From NCBI RefSeq assembly GCF_021655555.1, contig NZ_AP023086.1, positions 1,183,501-1,247,500 on the forward strand: a stretch of 64,000 bases of DNA. Reading direction: 5' to 3'. A model generated the notes under the pieces. That model was not told where the DNA came from, did no database searches, and saw only the letters and a list, made by a program, of their open reading frames with translations. How positions within the stretch are numbered: position 1 is the stretch's first letter; every line of letters starts with the position of its first letter. This DNA is from Marinagarivorans cellulosilyticus. Lineage in GTDB: Bacteria; Pseudomonadota; Gammaproteobacteria; Pseudomonadales; Cellvibrionaceae. The translations under genes and the position numbers were made by a program. Positions 36,599 through 44,742 of this stretch are shown here, in pieces.

Positions 36599-38179
36599 AT
36601 GAAAAAACGTCATTTTGAAATCGATCAAGCGCTTGCTCACCCAGATCATCACAAGCCTCGTTCGCGGCGCGATTTTATTGCCCAAGGTTTTGCCGCTGGT
36701 GCGGCCAGTGTTTTGGGCGCACCTTGGTTGGCGAACCCTGCTATGGCAGCTTTGTCCCCCGATGTGCTTAACGGAGAAAATGGCGCCAATTGCCAGCTTG
36801 AATACGGCGGGGCTAATAAAATCCCGTTTATTTGTTTTGATTTAGCGGGCGGGGCGAATATTGCGGGCTCTAATGTTTTGGTAGGTGGCCCGGGCGGGCA
36901 AAAAGACTTTCTTAGCGCTTCGGGCTATTCAAAGCAGGGCTTGCCTGGCGATATGGTGCCTTCGGTAGTGAATCCTGCAACCGATACCAACGATTTTGTG
37001 AATGATGACTTAGGTTTAGCTTTTCATGCGGATTCACAATTCCTTGCCGGCATTATGGAAAAGACATCAGAAGCTACTCGGGAATTAATTAATGGTGCAG
37101 TGATTGCGGCTCGCAGCGAAAACGATACGGGTAATAACCCGCACAACCCAATGTATGGTATTTACAAGGCGGGTGCCGCTGGAGCATTGCTGCCACTTTG
37201 CGGCTCTTCAAGCAGTGTTTCTGGGGGGAACTCTATGGCGCCTGCGAGCATGATTGATCCTTCTGCGCGCCCAACCAAAGTCGATCGCCCAACCGACGTG
37301 ACCGGGCTGGTAGATACCGGTGGCTTGGTAGGCTTGTTATCTAAGGACGATACGGTTTCCGTGATGGAAGCTATGTATCGCATTAGCCACGAAAAATTAA
37401 GCGCAGTAGAAACACAACGCGTGCGTGACGACATCATCAAACAGCATGTGCGTTGTAGCTACGCAAAAAGTGCCGATATTGTTTCTCAGTTTGGCGGTAT
37501 TGATTTAAGCCCCTTATCTGACCCTGAAATTGTGGGTGACGAAGGCATTTTTAGCGCTGCCGATATGGCCGATCGCGAATTCCGTAAAACAGCATCGGTA
37601 ATGAAGCTAGTACTGGACGGTCCGCTTCAATCCAATGGCGTTGCTGGTGCGTATGCAGGGGCAGGCACAATAACCATGGGAGGCTACGATTATCACACGG
37701 GTGATCGTGCCACCGGTGAGAGCCGAGATTTACGTGCTGGGCGTTGTATGGGGGCTGTACTTGAATATGCGGCTAAGAAGCAAAAGCCAGTCATGATGTA
37801 TGTGTTTAGTGATGGCTCCGTTTTTTCCAACGGTATGACCGATGACAGTATTGGCGGAAGAGGCAAGGGTGTATGGACTGGAGACAACCAGCAAACGGCC
37901 AGTGCTTTTTTCTTGGTTTACAACCCAACCCAAAAGCCTCAAATAATCGGCGCCACCGAAGACGAGCAGGCGCGAAACCAACAAATTGGCTTTATGCGCG
38001 CTAGTGGCGATGTAGAAACGTCATCCAGCCCTGCGGCTAATAACGTGAACTCGTTAGTGGAGTCTGTGGTACTAAACTACATGGCGTTACATGGAGAACA
38101 AGGTAACTTTGGCTCTATATTTGAAAAGCATGGCTTAGGAAACCTTGATGCAATGACAGCTTTTCAGCCGCTTGGCTAA
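36599..38179 (+). CDS. Tat-exported DUF1501-like protein
   Basis: 526 aa. Twin-arginine signal RSRRDFIAQG (R23-R24), hydrophobic stretch and cleavage near PAMA. The folded part carries the GG-rich start FICFDLAGGANIAGSNVLVGG and motifs such as MGGYDYHTGDRATGE and MYVFSDGSVFSNG, reminiscent of the DUF1501 alkaline-phosphatase-like group. Tat export suggests it folds, perhaps with a cofactor, in the cytoplasm. AGGAGG overlaps the stop of the previous gene and fixes the ATG at 36599. It plays the partner role that DUF1552 plays for DUF1592 at 7.7-11.6 kb. Confidence 0.75.
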   Translation: MKKRHFEIDQALAHPDHHKPRSRRDFIAQGFAAGAASVLGAPWLANPAMAALSPDVLNGENGANCQLEYGGANKIPFICFDLAGGANIAGSNVLVGGPGGQKDFLSASGYSKQGLPGDMVPSVVNPATDTNDFVNDDLGLAFHADSQFLAGIMEKTSEATRELINGAVIAARSENDTGNNPHNPMYGIYKAGAAGALLPLCGSSSSVSGGNSMAPASMIDPSARPTKVDRPTDVTGLVDTGGLVGLLSKDDTVSVMEAMYRISHEKLSAVETQRVRDDIIKQHVRCSYAKSADIVSQFGGIDLSPLSDPEIVGDEGIFSAADMADREFRKTASVMKLVLDGPLQSNGVAGAYAGAGTITMGGYDYHTGDRATGESRDLRAGRCMGAVLEYAAKKQKPVMMYVFSDGSVFSNGMTDDSIGGRGKGVWTGDNQQTASAFFLVYNPTQKPQIIGATEDEQARNQQIGFMRASGDVETSSSPAANNVNSLVESVVLNYMALHGEQGNFGSIFEKHGLGNLDAMTAFQPLG

Positions 38180-38355
38180 GTGCTAACCCTTTAAATTGGG
38201 AGCTTTGTATGCTCAGTGAACGTATTTACCATTGAAGTTAACGCATATGGTATATGTATCATGCTAACTAATGCGTCACTCGTCGGAAACTCATGCAAAA
38301 GTACGTTTTTTTTGAATTAATTGGCGTGCATGTTACATAACGGAGTGGCGCATAA

Positions 38356-38399
38356 ATCAACAATTGGTTAATATTTAACCTCTTTCCTAATTTGTTGAT
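38356..38399. promoter_or_regulatory. Nested inverted repeats, candidate operator of the MarR regulator
   Basis: Inner palindrome GGTTAA-TAT-TTAACC (38366-38380), enclosed by ATCAACAA (38356-38363) and its complement TTGTTGAT (38392-38399). It lies directly upstream of the MarR gene, where autoregulating MarR proteins usually bind. Confidence 0.6.
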
Positions 38400-38412
38400 G
38401 TGTGAAAAATAT

Positions 38413-38835
38413 ATGAAAGTTGATTTTGAAAGCTTACCAATTTTATTGCAGAAAGCGCGCGAGTCCGTAGTTTTGGCTGCTCGTCAAACGCTGAGCAATT
38501 TTGAACTAACAGAGCAGCAGTGGCGGGTTATTCGCACGACTTACTTAAATGGCGAGCTGAATGCGCAAACACTGGCTTCTCAGAGCGCAATTCTCGGGCC
38601 TAGCTTGTCTCGTATTCTCAACCGCTTGGAACAAGACGGCATCTTGCTACGTAAAATATCGCCAGGAGACCAAAGGGAATTGGTTATATCGTTAAGCGCT
38701 AAAGGTAAGCGCCTGCATCAAAAGGTGCAGCCTAAAGTACAGGCCAATTATGATGAGCTAAGCAGCAAGTTAAGTAATAACAAAATCAGTCAGCTTGTTG
38801 GCTTGCTTGATGATGTAATTGCTATTGACCAGTAA
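38413..38835 (+). CDS. MarR-family regulator, HpaR-like
   Basis: About 140 aa. Winged helix-turn-helix: LTEQQWRVIRTTYLNGELNAQ, LGPSLSRILNRLEQDGILLRK and the DxR wing SPGDQRELVISLSAKG. It is closest in feel to HpaR (homoprotocatechuate operon repressor), but no catabolic genes are present. The start is uncertain: ATG 38413 or 38398 or TTG 38392, none with a good ribosome-binding site. The palindromes just upstream suggest autoregulation; control of the preceding haem-protein genes is possible. Confidence 0.85.
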   Translation: MKVDFESLPILLQKARESVVLAARQTLSNFELTEQQWRVIRTTYLNGELNAQTLASQSAILGPSLSRILNRLEQDGILLRKISPGDQRELVISLSAKGKRLHQKVQPKVQANYDELSSKLSNNKISQLVGLLDDVIAIDQ

Positions 38836-38914
38836 ACCCCTTTAATTGTTCTTGTGTTAGATTTTATCACCATGGAAGGTGGTTACCCTGCCTTTTAGTA
38901 TTGCCCCTCCTTTT

Positions 38915-38929
38915 GGCGCTTAAAGCGCC
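38915..38929. repeat. Short GC palindrome between the MarR gene and the orphan gene
   Basis: GGCGCTT-A-AAGCGCC, 7-bp arms. It is followed by CGCTGAGCG rather than a T-run, so it is not a typical terminator. It may be an operator or a weak transcript hairpin. Confidence 0.4.
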
Positions 38930-39048
38930 CGCTGAGCGTGAACTTCGTCTCATTTCTAGAACTATTCCGCTAACCTTGAGTGTATTGGTCTATATCCACT
39001 TTGCGTGTTTCACATTCGATAGACTGACAATACCCAGAGGGCATACTT

Positions 39049-39657
39049 GTGGCGCTATTAGACTTAAACCTTGCTCAAGCTTTTGAGCCAGAAAATACCG
39101 AAGGAAGTGGTGGTTCTAATCGCGATCTAGTTTGGGATTTGGACCAGTTTAAGCAGCAGAAATTAGCGCAGGAATTTGTGTTGCAGTTTGAAAACCGAAT
39201 CTGTGTTTATTCTGGCTCGGTTGAGCAAATTTACACGAATTATAATGTCTTCTTCCCGAAGGAGGAGAACCGCAAAATTGTTATTCTGCCCAACCCGTTT
39301 GCTCACCACGATATTTTTCACTCGGTGCCAGAGCATGCTGTCAAACCAACGGGTTTAATGATCGTGCCCGATTATTACAGTGCTGATAAAAAAATGATGC
39401 TGAGGATTCCTTTGCGCAAAGGGGCAGAGCCTTATCGCCTTGTTCCTTTAAATGCTGGCTTGCGTTTAATTAATAGCCGTAGGCCGCCAGATCAGCCCTT
39501 GCTGCCGATGCTGGTTAAAGGTGATTTACGAGAGCTAGATCAAAGCACCCCTAGCTTGCACTTACATTCAATTAACTTGGCTAAGGTGGGTAACTTATCT
39601 GCAATGGAAATTGCGGGTATAAGAGCGGTTGTGTTGGATAAAATGGACAGGTTGTAA
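39049..39657 (+). CDS. Orphan cytoplasmic protein, 202 aa
   Basis: I do not recognise a family. There is no signal or membrane segment. The N-terminus is acidic with a short Gly/Ser patch (NTEGSGGSN), and the rest looks like one mixed alpha/beta domain (IVILPNPFAHHDIFH, PTGLMIVPDYYSADK, LRLINSRRPPDQPLLPM). GTG at 39049 has AGAGGG 8 nt upstream. A strong terminator follows, so it seems monocistronic. Good ribosome-binding site, normal composition and terminator support a real gene. Confidence 0.7.
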   Translation: MALLDLNLAQAFEPENTEGSGGSNRDLVWDLDQFKQQKLAQEFVLQFENRICVYSGSVEQIYTNYNVFFPKEENRKIVILPNPFAHHDIFHSVPEHAVKPTGLMIVPDYYSADKKMMLRIPLRKGAEPYRLVPLNAGLRLINSRRPPDQPLLPMLVKGDLRELDQSTPSLHLHSINLAKVGNLSAMEIAGIRAVVLDKMDRL

Positions 39658-39676
39658 CGCTTAACCCTTCGAAAAC

Positions 39677-39712
39677 AAAAAAGGCCTGCAGCTAAAACTG
39701 CAGGCCTTTTTT
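39677..39712. terminator. Bidirectional terminator between the orphan gene and fabB
   Basis: AAAAAAGGCCTGCAG-CTAAAA-CTGCAGGCCTTTTTT: perfect stem with A and T tracts between convergent genes. Confidence 0.95.
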
Positions 39713-39728
39713 GTTGTGCTAGCGTTAT

Positions 39729-40943
39729 TTAACCGTTGTAACGGTTGAATATTAAGGTGGCGTTGGTGCCGCCAAAACCAAAGCTATTCGACATTACACT
39801 ATTGAGCTCAGCTTCGCGCATGCTTTGTACAATTGACATGCCTTCGGCTTTTTCGTCGAGTGTTGAAATATTTGCTGAGGCGCTGATAAAACCGTGCTGC
39901 ATCATAAGTAAGCTGTAAATGGCCTCTTGTACGCCAGTAGCGCCAAGCGAGTGACCTGTTAGCGACTTGGTTGATGCCGTTGCGGGGATGTTGTCACCAA
40001 AGACTTCTTTAACGGCGCTAAGCTCTGCTACGTCGCCAACGGGGGTGCTGGTACCGTGAGAGTTAATGTAGTCGATAGGGAGTTGGCTGCCAGCCATTGC
40101 CATGCGCATGCAGCGTGCAGCGCCTTCACCGCTAGGCGCTACCATGTCGTAACCGTCGCTTGTCGCGCCGTAACCAACAAGTTCGGCGTAAATAGTGGCG
40201 CCGCGTGCTAGAGCGTGGTCTAGAGATTCAACCACTAAGCAGCCGCCGCCACCGCCAATAACAAAGCCATCACGGTCTGCATCGTACGGGCGCGAGGCTT
40301 GTTCGGGGGTGTCGTTGTATTTGGTTGATAGTGCGCCCATCGCGTCGAACAAACCCGTTAGGGTCCAGTGCTCTTCTTCACCACCGCCGGCAAAAACAAT
40401 ATCTTGCTTGCCCAGTTGGATTAACTCCATGGCGTTGCCAATGCAGTGTGCGCTTGTGGCGCAGGCTGATGATATCGAATAGTTTACGCCCTTGATTTTA
40501 AAAGGTGTTGCTAGGCAGGCGCTGGTGGTGCTGCCCATTGTCTGGGTGACGCGGTAGGGGCCTGCACGCTTAACGCCTTTGCTGCGAATGATATCGGCCG
40601 ACTCAACAACGCTGCGCGTTGAAGCGCCGCCGGAGCCCATGATAATGCCTGCGCGTTCGTTAGAAACTTCGTGCGCCTCTAGGCCAGCATGGCTAATCGC
40701 ATTTTGCATGGCTACATAAGAAAAGCCGGCAGCATCGCCCATAAAGCGCAGTTGTTTGCGGTCGATGAAATCACCTAGGTCAATGTTTGCTGACCCCGAT
40801 ACTTGGCTGCGAAAGCCTTGTTCGGCATAGCTTTCGTTAAAACGAATGCCAGATTTGCCTTCTTTCAGTGAATCCAGAACAGTGTCTAAATCGTTGCCAA
40901 TACAAGACACAACGCCCATACCAGTAATCACAACACGCTTCAT
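39729..40943 (-). CDS. fabB: 3-oxoacyl-[ACP] synthase I
   Basis: Condensing enzyme needed to elongate unsaturated fatty-acid intermediates. 404 aa. Catalytic Cys in SSACATSAHC, His in NSHGTSTPVGD and His in KSLTGHSLGA. The neighbour fabA upstream, 77 bp away on the same strand, identifies it as FabB of the anaerobic unsaturated-fatty-acid route rather than FabF, which is at 50.2 kb. Confidence 0.96.
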   Translation of the reverse strand: MKRVVITGMGVVSCIGNDLDTVLDSLKEGKSGIRFNESYAEQGFRSQVSGSANIDLGDFIDRKQLRFMGDAAGFSYVAMQNAISHAGLEAHEVSNERAGIIMGSGGASTRSVVESADIIRSKGVKRAGPYRVTQTMGSTTSACLATPFKIKGVNYSISSACATSAHCIGNAMELIQLGKQDIVFAGGGEEEHWTLTGLFDAMGALSTKYNDTPEQASRPYDADRDGFVIGGGGGCLVVESLDHALARGATIYAELVGYGATSDGYDMVAPSGEGAARCMRMAMAGSQLPIDYINSHGTSTPVGDVAELSAVKEVFGDNIPATASTKSLTGHSLGATGVQEAIYSLLMMQHGFISASANISTLDEKAEGMSIVQSMREAELNSVMSNSFGFGGTNATLIFNRYNG

Positions 40944-41020
40944 AGTAGCCTCTTTAAATACAATTGGGTCGTTTACTCTGCTGCCTTACGCAGCGGGTAA
41001 GTTTTATTATTGAGTCGATC

Positions 41021-41545
41021 TTAAAAGCTATCGGTATTGGTGAATAGGCCGACGCGTAAATCTTTTGCGGTGTAAATCTCTTTGCCGTCGACTTCTACCG
41101 AGCCGTCTGCAATCCCCATGACCAGTTTGCGCTCAATAACGCGCTTTAAGGTGATGCGGTATGTCACTTTCTTGGCCGTCGGCAAAATTTGACCGGTGAA
41201 TTTCACTTCGCCAGAACCCAATGCGCGACCTCTGCCTTGATTACCCTTCCAAGCTAGGAAAAATCCAACCAGTTGCCACATGGCGTCTAAGCCCAAGCAG
41301 CCTGGCATTACCGGGTCGCCAGGGAAGTGGCAACTGAAAAACCACAAGTCTGGGTTGATATCCAGCTCCGCGACTATTTCGCCTTTACCGTGCTCACCGT
41401 TGGTGGCGCTAATAGAGGTGATCCGGTCTAACATTAACATGTTGGGTACAGGGAGTTGCGCGTTGCCTGGGCCGAAAAGTTCGCCGTGGCCGCACGCTAA
41501 TAGTTCATCGCGCTCGTAAGAGGACTTTGGTTCAAAGGTGTGCAT
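41021..41545 (-). CDS. fabA: 3-hydroxydecanoyl-[ACP] dehydratase/isomerase
   Basis: Makes the cis-3-decenoyl branch point of unsaturated fatty acids. 174 aa. Active-site His in SCHFPGDPVMPGCLGLDAMWQL (seen in parts) and the conserved Asp of that segment. fabA-fabB form an operon. The 264-bp upstream region shared with galU did not show a convincing FabR/DesT-type operator. Confidence 0.97.
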   Translation of the reverse strand: MHTFEPKSSYERDELLACGHGELFGPGNAQLPVPNMLMLDRITSISATNGEHGKGEIVAELDINPDLWFFSCHFPGDPVMPGCLGLDAMWQLVGFFLAWKGNQGRGRALGSGEVKFTGQILPTAKKVTYRITLKRVIERKLVMGIADGSVEVDGKEIYTAKDLRVGLFTNTDSF

Positions 41546-41759
41546 AGGTGACTCGTTAGATGTTTGCAGCTGGGCCCAAATGCATCAAAATGGTGCGCCT
41601 GGGTGGTTTGAGGTTTGGCCTGTTGTCATAGGCCTGTCACTAAAGGGCTGCCATTCTAACGCCTAGGGCGTACTTGTCCAGCACCAAGCCTTTTGGGTAA
41701 TTGTTTGCTGGCGTAGAAGTCGGCCGTCTATTTGCATACATGACAAATAACCCTTGTGT

Positions 41760-41772
41760 TATATTCGGCGCC
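41760..41772 (+). promoter_or_regulatory. Candidate galU -10 box with GC-rich discriminator
   Basis: TATATT (41760-41765), followed by CGGCGCC and preceded by TGTGT, is an extended -10 type. The -35 is weak. Leader of about 40 nt to galU. Confidence 0.4.
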
Positions 41773-41809
41773 TGCCGAGCAAATCAATCATTATCTTTAA
41801 GGAAGTTTT

Positions 41810-42643
41810 ATGATTAAGAAGTGTTTATTCCCTGTTGCTGGATACGGTACTCGTTTCCTGCCAGCCACTAAGTCTATGCCCAAAGAAATGCTACCTGTTG
41901 TGAACAAGCCGTTGGTTCAATACGGTGTCGAAGAGGCGTTAGGTGCAGGTTTAACAGATATCGGTTTTGTCACTGGGCGTGGCAAGCGAGCCATTGCTGA
42001 CCATTTTGATGTGAGCTATGAATTGGAGCATCAAATTGCGGGTTCGGCAAAAGAAGAGTACTTAAGCTCGATTCGCGGCGTCATGGCGAAAGGGGCATTC
42101 TCTTTCACTCGTCAGCGTGAAATGCGCGGCCTAGGTGATGCGATTTTGAACGGTAAGCGTTTAATTGGTGACGAGGCCTTCGGTGTTGTTTTATCGGATG
42201 ACCTGTGTGTTGCCGATGAAGGCGGTGACGGTGTGCTATCGCAAATGGTTGCGCTGTATAAGCAGTTTCGCTGCAGTATTGTCGCTATTCAGGAAGTGCC
42301 TGAAGATCAGATTCATAAGTTTGGTGTTATCGCTGGCGAGTCCATCAAAGATGGCATTTATCAGGTTTCTGATATGGTTGAGAAGCCAACAAAAGAAGAG
42401 GCGCCAACGAACCTTGCCATTATTGGCCGCTACATTCTTACTCCCGATATTTTTGAAATTATCGAAAAAACCCCACCGGGCAAAAACGGTGAAGTGCAGC
42501 TAACAGACGCCTTGTTAACACAAGCTAAGCAAGGCTGTGTATTGGGTTATAAATTTAAAGGTAAGCGCTTCGATTGCGGTAGTGTCGAAGGTTTTGTAGA
42601 TGCTACAAATTTTGTTTACGAAAATATATATACAAAAGGTTAA
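41810..42643 (+). CDS. galU: UTP-glucose-1-phosphate uridylyltransferase
   Basis: Forms UDP-glucose for exopolysaccharide, lipopolysaccharide and trehalose pathways. 277 aa. N-terminal nucleotide-binding loop AGYGTRFLPATKSMPKEMLPV, then VLSDDLC and VEKP. AAGGAAG precedes the ATG. It is 8 bp from the phosphomannomutase gene, so both feed sugar-nucleotide synthesis together. Confidence 0.96.
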   Translation: MIKKCLFPVAGYGTRFLPATKSMPKEMLPVVNKPLVQYGVEEALGAGLTDIGFVTGRGKRAIADHFDVSYELEHQIAGSAKEEYLSSIRGVMAKGAFSFTRQREMRGLGDAILNGKRLIGDEAFGVVLSDDLCVADEGGDGVLSQMVALYKQFRCSIVAIQEVPEDQIHKFGVIAGESIKDGIYQVSDMVEKPTKEEAPTNLAIIGRYILTPDIFEIIEKTPPGKNGEVQLTDALLTQAKQGCVLGYKFKGKRFDCGSVEGFVDATNFVYENIYTKG

Positions 42644-42651
42644 GTGAGTTA

Positions 42652-44004
42652 ATGAAGATTACCTGTTTTAAAGCCTACGATATTCGCGGCCGTGTTCCTG
42701 ATGAGCTGAATGATGATGTTGCTTATAGGGTTGGCCGCGCATATGTGGAGTTTTTGGGTGCCAAGACAGTTGTTGTGGGCCACGATATTCGTTTGACGAG
42801 CGCTTCCTTAACGGATGCTTTGGTGAACGGGCTAACCGATGGTGGTGCCGATGTCACGCACATTGGTCAATGTGGTACGGAGGAAGTGTATTTTGCGACT
42901 TTTGCCTTAGGTGTAGATGGCGGTATTTGTGTAACCGCAAGCCATAATCCTATGGATTACAACGGCATGAAGTTGGTCCGCAAAGGCTCGCAACCCATTT
43001 CGGGTGATACCGGCTTGAATGATATTCAAGCTATGGCTGAAGCAGGTAATTTCAAAGAGGCTGCCAAGGGGGCTGTTGTTCACAAAGATATGCGCCCTGC
43101 GTATATCGAGCACCTGCTTACGTATGTTGATACGTCTAAGCTCAAGCCTTTGAAAGTTGTTGTTAATGCGGGTAATGGCGGTGCCGGAATGGTGTTAGAT
43201 GCCATTGAAAAGCACTTGCCGTTCGAGTTTATTAAAATTCACCATACGCCGGATGGGAGCTTCCCAAATGGTATTCCCAACCCGTTACTGCTGGAAAACC
43301 AAGGGGTAACGGCGGATGCGGTGCGAGAGCACGGCGCCGACTTGGGTATCGCATGGGATGGTGACTTTGATCGTTGCTTTTTCTTTGATGAGCGCGGTAA
43401 CTTTATGGAGGGGTACTACCTTGTTGGCCTGTTGGCGCAGTCTTTCTTGGCTAAGCACGAAGGCTCCGCCATCGTTCACGACCCGCGCTTAACATGGAAC
43501 ACGGTTGATCTAGTGGAAACTAGTGGTGGCCGCGCGGTGCAGAGTAAAACTGGGCATGCCTTTATTAAAGAGCGCATGCGCTTAGAAGATGCTGTGTATG
43601 GCGGTGAGATGAGTGCGCACCATTACTTTAAAGACTTTGCTTATTGCGACAACGGAACTATACCGTGGCTGCTAATTACCGAAATGCTTAGCGAGCGAGA
43701 TATTCCCTTTTCTGAGCTTATTGGTGAGCGTATTGCCGCTTTCCCTTGTAGTGGCGAAATCAATCGACGCGTTGCCGATACGGCCTCCTTGCTCGAGCAA
43801 ATTGAAACTAAATACGCGGGTGACGCGCTGAATATTGAGCACGTGGATGGCCTGTCTATGGCTTTCGATCGCTGGCGTTTCAATTTGCGCTGTTCAAGCA
43901 CAGAGCCTTTATTTCGTTTGAATGTTGAAGCTCGTGGTGATCGAGAGCTGATGGAACAAAAGACGGCTGAACTGCTGAATATTATTGATAGCAGTCCAGG
44001 CTAG
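42652..44004 (+). CDS. manB: Phosphomannomutase (CpsG/ManB type)
   Basis: Interconverts mannose-6-phosphate and mannose-1-phosphate on the way to GDP-mannose. 450 aa. Phosphoserine loop TASHNPMDYNGMK (Ser97), Mg-binding DGDFDR, sugar loop GGEMSAHHYF and phosphate-binding CSSTEPLFRLNVE. GEMSAHHYFKDF is typical of the ManB/CpsG branch. Glucose-phosphate activity (AlgC-like) cannot be excluded. Confidence 0.9.
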   Translation: MKITCFKAYDIRGRVPDELNDDVAYRVGRAYVEFLGAKTVVVGHDIRLTSASLTDALVNGLTDGGADVTHIGQCGTEEVYFATFALGVDGGICVTASHNPMDYNGMKLVRKGSQPISGDTGLNDIQAMAEAGNFKEAAKGAVVHKDMRPAYIEHLLTYVDTSKLKPLKVVVNAGNGGAGMVLDAIEKHLPFEFIKIHHTPDGSFPNGIPNPLLLENQGVTADAVREHGADLGIAWDGDFDRCFFFDERGNFMEGYYLVGLLAQSFLAKHEGSAIVHDPRLTWNTVDLVETSGGRAVQSKTGHAFIKERMRLEDAVYGGEMSAHHYFKDFAYCDNGTIPWLLITEMLSERDIPFSELIGERIAAFPCSGEINRRVADTASLLEQIETKYAGDALNIEHVDGLSMAFDRWRFNLRCSSTEPLFRLNVEARGDRELMEQKTAELLNIIDSSPG

Positions 44005-44021
44005 TTTTGTTTCCGTTTGGT

Positions 44022-44052
44022 GAAAAGCGGAGGCATTTTCCTCCGCTTTTTT
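44022..44052 (+). terminator. Intrinsic terminator after the phosphomannomutase gene
   Basis: AAAAGCGGAGG-CATTTT-CCTCCGCTTTTTTT: 11-bp stem and a seven-T tail. Confidence 0.93.
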
Positions 44053-44211
44053 TGTTTCTGGTGTCGTGTTTTTAGTGTTATCCAGCCCCTTTCGGGTTGA
44101 GCAATAACAGTTTTAATATGGCATTGATTAAAAAATCTACTTTTCAGCGCTCGTGTTTTCTGGAATGATGCGCGGCTTTCTTTTTGTTACGGGTTTGTCG
44201 CTTGCGGTATT

Positions 44212-44229
44212 TTGCGCAGAGATGCGCAA
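44212..44229. promoter_or_regulatory. 18-bp palindrome upstream of purE
   Basis: TTGCGCA-GAGA-TGCGCAA, perfect 7-bp arms, ending 30 bp before the purE ATG. It does not resemble the enterobacterial PurR operator. It could be an operator or a leader hairpin that affects purE translation. Confidence 0.45.
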
Positions 44230-44259
44230 TTAGCGAACCGTTTTCAGTTTGAGGTAAAT

Positions 44260-44742
44260 ATGTCTATCCCCGTCAATATTATTATGGGTTCGCGCTCCGA
44301 TTGGCCAATTATGGAGCGAGCAACTGCGCCGCTGACAGAGTTGGGTGTTGAGTTTGAGTGCAAGGTGGTTTCTGCCCATCGCACGCCTGAGCGTCTGCTG
44401 GAATTTGCGAAAAGTGCGCCAGAGCGCGGTGTGAAGGTATTGATTGCCGGTGCTGGCGGTGCTGCGCATTTGGCGGGTATGGCGGCGGCGATGACGTGGA
44501 TACCTGTAATCGCTGTGCCTATTCCTGCGGGTCGTTTGCAGGGTGTGGATAGTTTGTTGTCTATGGTGCAAATGCCCAAAGGTGTGGCAGTGTCGACGCA
44601 GGCAATTGGTGAGCCAGGAGCTTACAACGCTGGCTTAATGGCGGCGCAAATATTGGCGCTAACAGATCCGCAGCTGGCTGAGCGTTTACAGGAGTGGCGC
44701 CAGCAGCAAACCGATAGCGTGCCTTGGGAGGTTATCGACTGA
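44260..44742 (+). CDS. purE: N5-carboxyaminoimidazole ribonucleotide mutase
   Basis: Class I PurE, which converts N5-CAIR to CAIR in purine synthesis. 160 aa. MGSRSDW, SAHRTPE and AGAGGAAHLAGM are signatures. GAGGT precedes the ATG at 44260; the frame is open upstream through the palindrome but has no family counterpart there. The stop overlaps the purK start (TGATG). Confidence 0.96.
   Translation: MSIPVNIIMGSRSDWPIMERATAPLTELGVEFECKVVSAHRTPERLLEFAKSAPERGVKVLIAGAGGAAHLAGMAAAMTWIPVIAVPIPAGRLQGVDSLLSMVQMPKGVAVSTQAIGEPGAYNAGLMAAQILALTDPQLAERLQEWRQQQTDSVPWEVID

Noticed and set aside
38901..39086. Open frame of 61 codons before the 202-aa orphan
   Set aside because: It overlaps a real gene in another frame and includes the GC palindrome; no ribosome-binding site.
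41660..41685. Possible FabR/DesT operator upstream of fabA (GGCGTACTTGTCC)
   Set aside because: The two half sites do not form a palindrome of the known spacing.
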